DNA of 64,000 bases from NCBI GenBank assembly GCA_001510575.1, contig LNGK01000007.1, forward strand, positions 2,288,151 to 2,352,150. The letters run 5' to 3'. How positions within the stretch are numbered: position 1 is the first letter of the stretch; every line of letters starts with the position of its first letter. This DNA is from Knoxdaviesia capensis. Taxonomy: Eukaryota > Ascomycota > Sordariomycetes > Microascales > Gondwanamycetaceae. The notes beneath the pieces were generated by a model. That model had not been told where the DNA came from, searched no databases, and was given only the letters and a program-made list of their open reading frames with translations. Position numbers and translations under genes: made by a program. Below, piece after piece: positions 57,496 to 64,000 of the stretch.

Positions 57496-60112
57496 GATAG
57501 GCAATTATCAATCTGAGAATGAAAAGGTTAAGTCGGAGTAGGGAAGTGATCGTGGATGTGGCGGCGGTTCCGGCGGTGAACTAATAAAGCTGAGGGGAGC
57601 CAGAATCGATGAGGTTCAGGTTGAGGTGGTAACTTCTCAAACTTCAGCCTACTCGTCAAACGCACAGAGAAATCAGGAGCGAAATTTCCTGACTAATATG
57701 GCGGGGCAAAAAGCGAGCAGCAATTAGGGTTTAGGGTTATAATGCTCCAACTGGTCGGTCTTGATCTTGACTTGCTCTTGATGTCAAAATGAAGCTTCGC
57801 TACAGACTACAGAGTACCTAGGAACAAAGTTGCGTAGCAGTCGAGTTACTGTCCTGTATGTTTCACGTTGCTTGTGCTTTTTCTGTTGCCGGAGTGTCTG
57901 CACCATGGCAGACAACTGGGTGCGTTGAAGGCTTAAGGATATGCTTTCAGGTTTAGTCGGATAACTCACGGATTGTGATGTACATGCTTCCTCCAATATG
58001 ACCTAGCTTGCGGGTGTAATGTAGCTGCATATGCATCAAAGTATAAAAACCAGCTGTGTGGTGATCGGAATACCCTGAGATCATGCATGTTGGCATCACA
58101 CCAAATGTCATTATCGTCAGGACGAGGGCGCTGCCGCGTTCTGCTCACTAATCAATTACCGTGAGCGGTATCGCAGAGCCTATCAACAGGCCATGCTGAC
58201 CACTGACACGGCGTCACGGACCTTCACACCCGTGGTGTCTTAATCTCACACAGGGAATCAGGCACTTTGGTGTCGTTCACTCATCGGAGACTTCTGCTGC
58301 TGTACGACGGTCCCTATCCGGGTTTCTCGTCGTCTCACGGCCAAAAGTACCAGACAACAGCGGAAGCTTAGTGACTTCAAGCTCCTAAATGCAACTGTGG
58401 GATTCGGTTCCAGAAAAACCGTTGCTGACTTGCACAGGTGCTAGCTGCTACGAGTGTAAGCCGGCGGAAGACAACCGCTCAATCTTTCCGTACGCTATCA
58501 GTGAACGCTGACTGCCGAGCATCCCTTGCCTGGCTGGAGGGCTTGAATTTATGAACATGCAGCGATAACGAATTGCAATCTGTCGCCGTTTTCGGGATGA
58601 CGACAGCCACGCAGATGTTTCCACTTTCTGCTCAACCATTGAAAGAGAAAGTGAGATCTTTAATAGCCGCCAACCAGTAGCCGCGATACCAGCGACGAAA
58701 GATGTGTGAAAAGACAGGAGCGACCAGGCCAGACGATAGAGCAAGACCGGATAGAAGAATAAACCGATAGATACATAGGTCAAGCCGATACACTAAAACC
58801 AATCGATTTTTCCAAAAGCCACAGCCCGGTGTTGATTCAACTCGTCTCTTCTCTGCTCATCTCGGCACTTCACTTTTGCCTCTTTCATCAGATACTCATC
58901 CAGGTTCGTCTGACGGATTATTATTACACATCCTGAAGATTTATCTCAGTCTTATATTGGTAAATCTCGGCAATCACCACGTTCCTCTCTATAAGTCAAT
59001 CCTGCTGCCCTTTTGCGCCCTACAATCTACGTCTCCTGCAACCACCACCGCAGCACTTTTGGAGTCGAGCCTGCAGAGAGATTGGAGACAAGCACACATC
59101 CCACCTTTCAGAAGTTCCGTTTCCAAGCACAAGAGACGGCTGCAATTCGCTGGAATCATTGTGGGGGTGACAGTCTGCAGATTCCTTAACCTGCTTGTTC
59201 TCGTATGGCAAAGCTCTGTGCCGGGTGCTACCCGCGGGCTCATCCCACGTCTTAGGTGATAGATTGTACGTACTCCCCAGCCGTGATGCGGGTTTGAAGG
59301 CCATTTGGTCCTCCCAGGCCCCAGGACCAACACCCAGAGCCGTCACACTTGCGTCTTTACGGATAGTTCCATGCTTCTTCTTACATATGAGCATGGCTAA
59401 CCCGATAATGGCAAGAATAGGTCAAATTGCATCATACAATATCCTTTTTTCCAGTTCAACTGGACCCCTTCTTATACATACTATCCTCCCACTTCTCGAT
59501 CAACTTCTCCGGTTTTCCCACCTTCTTCTCGTAGACGTTCTACGCCGTCAACACGCATCCTAGATCGTTGTCAATATAAAGTCTCAGCTGCATACTCCCT
59601 CTACTACGAGACATACCCACCGGGCCACAGCTCAGTAATTGCAAGCCTCGACGGGGTCATCCACAATTGGAAACTGGGGCCTGTCTGATTGCTCAATCGC
59701 GCGCGCATCGATATCTGATTTATAAGACCGGCATATCTTGATCCATCGCTCTTGTGTCTTCAACCAAATTATTCGCCTCTTATTTTCCTCTGATCCCCCT
59801 AGCCTCTTCCCCTCTTACTCTGCTCTGATCCTATATCCACTCTCTCCGCCTCTCTGTCTTGTTACAGCTGCGATCTCTTCCTTCACTCACTCTCTTTCTG
59901 CCTCCGACGCTGCTCCGTAACTCCGCCGTTATTGGTCAGTCTGCTTTGTTAACGTCAACGCAGGGCAGCCTCTCCCAGGAACGACCAACCTTTTATTTCT
60001 TTCACCTCACCAGCCTTTTTTTTCTGCCTACAAGATCTCGGTTTCAAGCTTCTGCTATTTCAATTGACTTCTGCGGTTTACAGTCGTCAGCAGCGACTTC
60101 GAATTTGCCTTA
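57496..60112. promoter_or_regulatory. Divergent intergenic region between AP-1 sigma and GCLM, with telobox
   Basis: Both flanking genes start here and point outwards. A telobox-like TTAGGGTTTAGGGTTA lies at 57724-57739, about 230 bp upstream of the AP-1 sigma start; such motifs occur in fungal housekeeping promoters. From 59700 the DNA is a pyrimidine-rich leader for the downstream gene. No further coding sequence is recognised; short frames around 57784-58148 are not protein-like. Confidence 0.5.
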
Positions 60113-60196
60113 ATGGGCGGCTTTTTCAGTCGTCTGAAGACTTCTTCATCGAAGCCAACTCGGCCTGCAAATCTGCCTGCTCCGTCAGCACCAATC

Positions 60197-61535
60197 ATGA
60201 CGGAAATTATTCTCTCCACAGGGTAAGCGACACCAAACCAATTTCTGTCTAAGTCTAGCATCTGCCTCGGTAATCTCAATGCTTTCCCTTTTTTGAGATA
60301 TTTCCTCTGGAATTACTTTTGCATCATGTTTTTTCATGGATCTCTCAAGTTTTGCTGGGTTCTCATGTGCCACGAGAAAACGTCTCCATGTGGCTACCCC
60401 TCCTCTGCCTCATATTATCGCTGGATGCCCCTCTAGAGAGAGGCCCCTGCCTTTTTTTTTTCTATTGCCGAAAAATTGTTCACTAACAGACAGTTTCTCA
60501 TTTTTCCGCCCTGTTTTATCTTACAGAAACATTGTGTCCAGCGGCCCTATAATTCGTAAATCGGGAAACGATCGGTCAAATCTCGAACTCATAAATTCAC
60601 TTACAGCGAACTTCGACGCATCGCGAGAAGAATACGGCACCGATTGGATTGAATCCACCTCTTCGCAGCCGGCTCCCGCCACGAATGGCTCCGCAAAGCC
60701 GGCTTCAAATGGCTCAGCAAACGGTGCCAAAAGCCATGTGGTGAAGGGCAGCAATGGTGTGGCTGTTAGTCCGGCGAATCTAAAACTGATCCCGTCGTGG
60801 ACAGAACTGGTGGGATCGACCCTGTTTGTGCCCCGGATCAGCTGGGACCTCGCGGGTCTCCCCGACGAATCTTCGGAGTACGACATTACGCTGAAGCTGT
60901 TCTTCCTCCCTGCGGCGCCGGTATCGCAAAGGGCCAAGTACATCAGTGACGCTCTGTCGCTCGTGAAGCGCGAGTTCGGCGTCGACTCGGTCGACCTATT
61001 GATCGTGTCTTTCCCCGGCATGTCCTTCGAGGGCGACTGCGAGGTGGCGGCGGATCGGCTGAACGCCCAGCAGGGCAACCTGGAGGACGAGGTGGCGACG
61101 TGGACGATTCTCGAGGACCTGCACGCGCGCGGCGAGGTGCGCAAGCTGGGCATCGCGGAGTTTGGCAGCGAGAAACTTTCGCACTTTGTCGAGCGCGTGC
61201 GCGTGGCGCCTGTGGTCGACCAGATCAACCTCCGCCACTGCTGCAACACACCTACGCCGCTCACGGCGTACGCGCAGGAACACGACATTGAGCTGTTTGT
61301 GCACTCCGACTGCACGGATATCTTGCCGACCGGCACGCTGCGCGAGCTGCTTGGGCCGAGCGGCGCGGCGGTGCTCACCGCCCACGGCGGAGCTCCGGCG
61401 GCTGACGAGGGCCGGCCGTTGCTGCAGGGCCAGCTGACGGCGCAGTGGGTGGTCAAGTACACGGCGTTTGTGCGCAACCGCGGGGTGATTGAGAACAAGG
61501 GCTATTTCGCGGGGGCGGAGCTTGTGACCGCGTAA
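60197..61535 (+). CDS. Glutamate-cysteine ligase regulatory (modifier) subunit, 344 aa, 2 exons
   Basis: The modifier subunit of glutamate-cysteine ligase stimulates the first step of glutathione synthesis. It is an aldo-keto-reductase-fold protein. Family signs are NIVSSGPIIRKSGNDRSNLE, VDSVDLLIVSFPG, DLHARGEVRKLGIAEFGSEK, VDQINLRHCC, YAQEHDIELFVHSD and the C-terminal FVRNRGVIENKGYF. Exon 1 is 60197-60222 (MTEIILSTG) and exon 2 is 60527-61535. The 304-nt intron has a GTAAGC donor and a TTACAG acceptor. An upstream in-frame ATG at 60113 would add 28 residues starting MGGFFSRLKTSSSKP; the shorter start is chosen because it matches the usual fungal N terminus. A Ser/Ala/Asn-rich linker with NGSA repeats lies near residues 50-80 and is probably disordered. 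Confidence 0.87.
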
Positions 61536-62213
61536 TGGCAGGTGGGAAACTTGTGTGTTCATGGCTTTCAACGCGGGAATATGCACATATATTTCTCGGT
61601 TTGGTGTTCATACACTATGTTGAAGTGAACGTACTGTTGACTTGAAGGTCTATCTGGTGCACGAATTGGAGATATGTGTGCATTTACCGCACCACCTGTC
61701 CAGGGATCAACTGGGTTCTAGGCGTTCGTTTGTCCGGAAGCATGTTTGTTCTGCATGATTCCTTCTGTTCCTCTGCGTGGTTCTTCCTCTGATCATTCTT
61801 TCTGGGTATCCTGCTATTTTCCATCTTCTGGCGAGTTGTTCCTGTTTTGCTGCTCTTAGACATCTCTCATGCTTCTTCTGCGTCCGGTTTGGCAATGCTT
61901 AGGTAACTACAAAAGAAAAGATAAATACACGTGGCTCCAGGTTGCTGGGCCACTTTAGGGTGTTCTCGCGCGTGCCCATGAAGACGGATGTCCGTGATCT
62001 GAATATAGTGAGAGGTGTAGAGTGACAAGAGCCTATCGAGTGTCGGCTGTGGGGCTGCGGGCAACCATCGGCGTGCTGTAGAGGTGGGAGACTCTATGTA
62101 GCTGTAATTCGAGTATGGATACCACATCGACAAGATAGACGACTACCGGTAGCCCCCCTCTTGTAGGAATCCGGGGTAAAAAGGACTGTGCTCTCCTCAA
62201 GCCAGACAGAACC
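61536..62213. other. Intergenic between convergent GCLM and Bud32
   Basis: These are the 3' flanks of two converging genes. No coding sequence or RNA gene is seen. Confidence 0.6.
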
Positions 62214-63008
62214 TCATCCAATCATGCTCCGCTTGCGGCCGCGCAACCGCACCTCGTCCAACTTCTTGAGCACGGTGGCAGCCTGTTTGAAGGCCCCGCG
62301 GTACCCCTCGAGCAGGTCGGGGAAGTACGGCTCGGCGCGCGGGTGCGAGCTACCGATCGACTTCTCCAGCACGTACAGGTCAACTGCGCGGTCCTCCTCC
62401 AGCGGGCTCTGGCTGGCGAGGCCAAAGTCGATGATGACAATCTCGCCGTCGAGGGGCCCCGCACCGGCACCAGCACCAGCACCAGCAGCCGGCGGCTCGG
62501 GGGCGTCCGCGTGAGGCCGCAGCATCATGTTGCTGGTGGTCAAGTCGCCGTGCACGACACCGGCGCGGTGCAGGGCGCCGACGGCGCAGCCGACGCTGCG
62601 CATCAGCGCGCGGACCTCGGCGTCATCGGCGAGCGGGGTGCCGGCAGCGGCAGCGTGGCGGCGGGCGTCCAGCCAGGCGGCGACAGCGACGCGCACGGGC
62701 ACGCCGGCGATCCACTCCATGAGCAGGCAGCCGGCGGCCTCGTGCACGGCGTAGACGGCGGGCACGGCGACGGCGTCGCGGCGGCACTTGGCGAGGATGC
62801 GGGCCTCGGCGAGGATGCGGTGGCGGGTGAGGCGGCGGTCGAGGGCCGGGTGGCGGTAGGCCTTGGGCGGGCGGTACTTGAGGGCGCACGGCAGGGTTGG
62901 CACCAGGTAGGTTGTCTTGTAGAGGCGGGCCTCGGCGGCTTGGGCGATCAGTTCGGGCGGTGTGGACGAGGGGTTGAGGAGGAGTTTGGGGAGGTCGGCG
63001 GTGGACAT
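62214..63008 (-). CDS. Bud32, kinase/ATPase of the KEOPS/EKC complex, 264 aa, single exon
   Basis: Bud32 (human PRPK) works with Kae1 in the KEOPS complex to make the t6A modification of tRNAs and also affects telomeres and transcription. It is a minimal kinase-like fold: AAEARLYKTTY in place of a glycine loop, K43 in ALKYRPPKAYRHP, RHRILAEARIL helix, CLLMEWIAG, catalytic loop HGDLTTSNM (D154) and DFG at D193. The basic tail RLRGRKRSMIG is the Bud32 C-terminal signature. A run of Ala/Gly (about residues 167-186) is inserted between the catalytic loop and DFG. Length is near the family's normal 250-270. No introns are needed. Confidence 0.95.
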   Translation of the reverse strand: MSTADLPKLLLNPSSTPPELIAQAAEARLYKTTYLVPTLPCALKYRPPKAYRHPALDRRLTRHRILAEARILAKCRRDAVAVPAVYAVHEAAGCLLMEWIAGVPVRVAVAAWLDARRHAAAAGTPLADDAEVRALMRSVGCAVGALHRAGVVHGDLTTSNMMLRPHADAPEPPAAGAGAGAGAGPLDGEIVIIDFGLASQSPLEEDRAVDLYVLEKSIGSSHPRAEPYFPDLLEGYRGAFKQAATVLKKLDEVRLRGRKRSMIG

Positions 63009-64000
63009 TGTGGGAGGCGAGAGGGGGGGGGTTTTCGGAGGGAGATTGGTGGTGGTGGTAGAGGAGGTGGAAATGTGGTCGGTGTATGGGAGAATCGTCG
63101 AAGTGAGCCGGCGGAAGAATTGAGGTTGAAAGGTGTGATGTGAGTGAGGGTTTGGAGGGGTTCGTGATTATTGCTGGTGTGGTGGACGGGCTGCCAGAAT
63201 TTGATGTGAGGAGGGGCAAAGTTGGCAGTGGCAACAGGTGGCTTGAGATTACAGTGGTGGATGGTGCTATAGCGGGGAGTTTAGACGCCGTCGGTCGCAA
63301 CGCGCCGTTTGCTTCGGTATCGTCGCTTGGATGTACGGGCTTTCTGTGTGCTTTGAGAAAGATAGGAGCCTCGTCTATTTGAAAAAAAGATGAAAAGATA
63401 ATAATGAAAAAAATGAAATTTTTTTTTTCAAAATCAAAATCAAAGTAAAAAAATAAAAATAAAATAAAAAAATAAAAAAAATAAAAAAAGATCGACAGAT
63501 TCTCAGAAATAAGTCACAGCTGGCTTGCAGAGTCAGTCTCTCCATTCCAGAAGTTATCCCAACAGCTTCTGTGTCAAGTCCAGGGTGAGCTACACCGCTC
63601 GTCAAGATCTGCCCGAGAGCACAGACAGTGTCCTGTCTTCCAGATTCCCGCAGGCGTGCTCTGGATGGAAGCATCTCGAACCTCCCCAGATACATATATG
63701 CACCAACCGTGGAGAATGCAACAAACGAGGCATCCAATCCGCAAAAAACAGGGCTTGCTTCCTCACTTCCAACCAAAAGACCCAACAGATTCGCCTTCCT
63801 TCTGTTCTTCATTCGCTCCTTCCCTCTCCCCCAATAAACTTGTGGGGTGACCCTCCACGCAGCCCGGGAAAGAGCGATGCGCAGCCACCTTCCAACACAT
63901 TTGCGCCCACGTCACTGTGCAGTTTTTTTTGCAGTGTTTGCCTTTCATACGGCAAAAAGCGGTTCTTTTGGGGGGCTTTGCTCGAAACATGTGCCAACAC
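63009..64000. other. Bud32 upstream region to window end
   Basis: The first 350 bp are Bud32 promoter. From 63380 to 63490 lies an A/T-rich low-complexity tract (A5T and A4T units). The remaining 500 bp has no recognised frame; a gene may begin past the right edge. Confidence 0.5.
63404..63489. repeat. A/T-rich low-complexity tract
   Basis: About 85 nt consist of A runs interrupted by single T or C, with an internal T10. It contrasts with the surrounding 50 percent GC DNA. Confidence 0.85.

Overview
The window is nuclear DNA of a filamentous ascomycete (Pezizomycotina, most likely Eurotiales-like). Coding regions are GC-rich with C/G third positions. Introns are short (about 50-180 nt) with GTATGT/GTAAGT-type donors and CTAAC branch points. 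Intergenic spaces are kilobases long and full of pyrimidine/purine tracts and simple repeats. A 3.4 kb AT-rich island looks degraded by repeat-induced point mutation (RIP). I see no rRNA, CRISPR, phage or bacterial-type operon.

Layout: GCP3/Spc98 gamma-tubulin complex subunit (1979-5057, -) is divergent from the SAGA subunit Ada1/Hfi1 (5984-7840, +). Next come the Wee1 mitotic inhibitor kinase (9544-13773, -), a gene-free stretch of almost 8 kb, and Mediator subunit 1 (21696-24106, -). From about 24.6 to 28.7 kb lies an accessory island. It holds pol III-like promoter boxes in opposite orientations, a truncated gene end, RIP-like AT-rich DNA, and an intact spliced folylpolyglutamate synthase-like gene (25765-27249, -) with altered signature motifs. 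Then follows an unrecognised low-complexity protein gene whose frame continues for 501 codons beyond one in-frame TAG (32572-30881, then 30880-29375, -). An F-box-like protein (37589-40159, +), the Sln1/TcsB osmosensing hybrid histidine kinase (45955-49753, +), Maf1 (51557-52600, -), the AP-1 clathrin adaptor sigma subunit (56138-57495, -, with two candidate last exons), the glutamate-cysteine ligase regulatory subunit (60197-61535, +) and the KEOPS kinase Bud32 (62214-63008, -) complete the set.

Most of these are conserved housekeeping or cell-control genes: microtubule nucleation, mitotic entry, Pol II co-activation (SAGA, Mediator), Pol III repression, osmosensing, vesicle traffic, glutathione synthesis and tRNA t6A modification. 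They are independent genes, not a cluster. I did not find a convincing new multi-gene system. The best leads are the mutually exclusive last exons of AP-1 sigma, the single-stop interrupted frame at 29.4-32.6 kb, and the intact FPGS-like gene inside the RIP-like island.

Exon boundaries come from reading splice signals and frame by eye. Family names come from recognised protein motifs. No database search was run.
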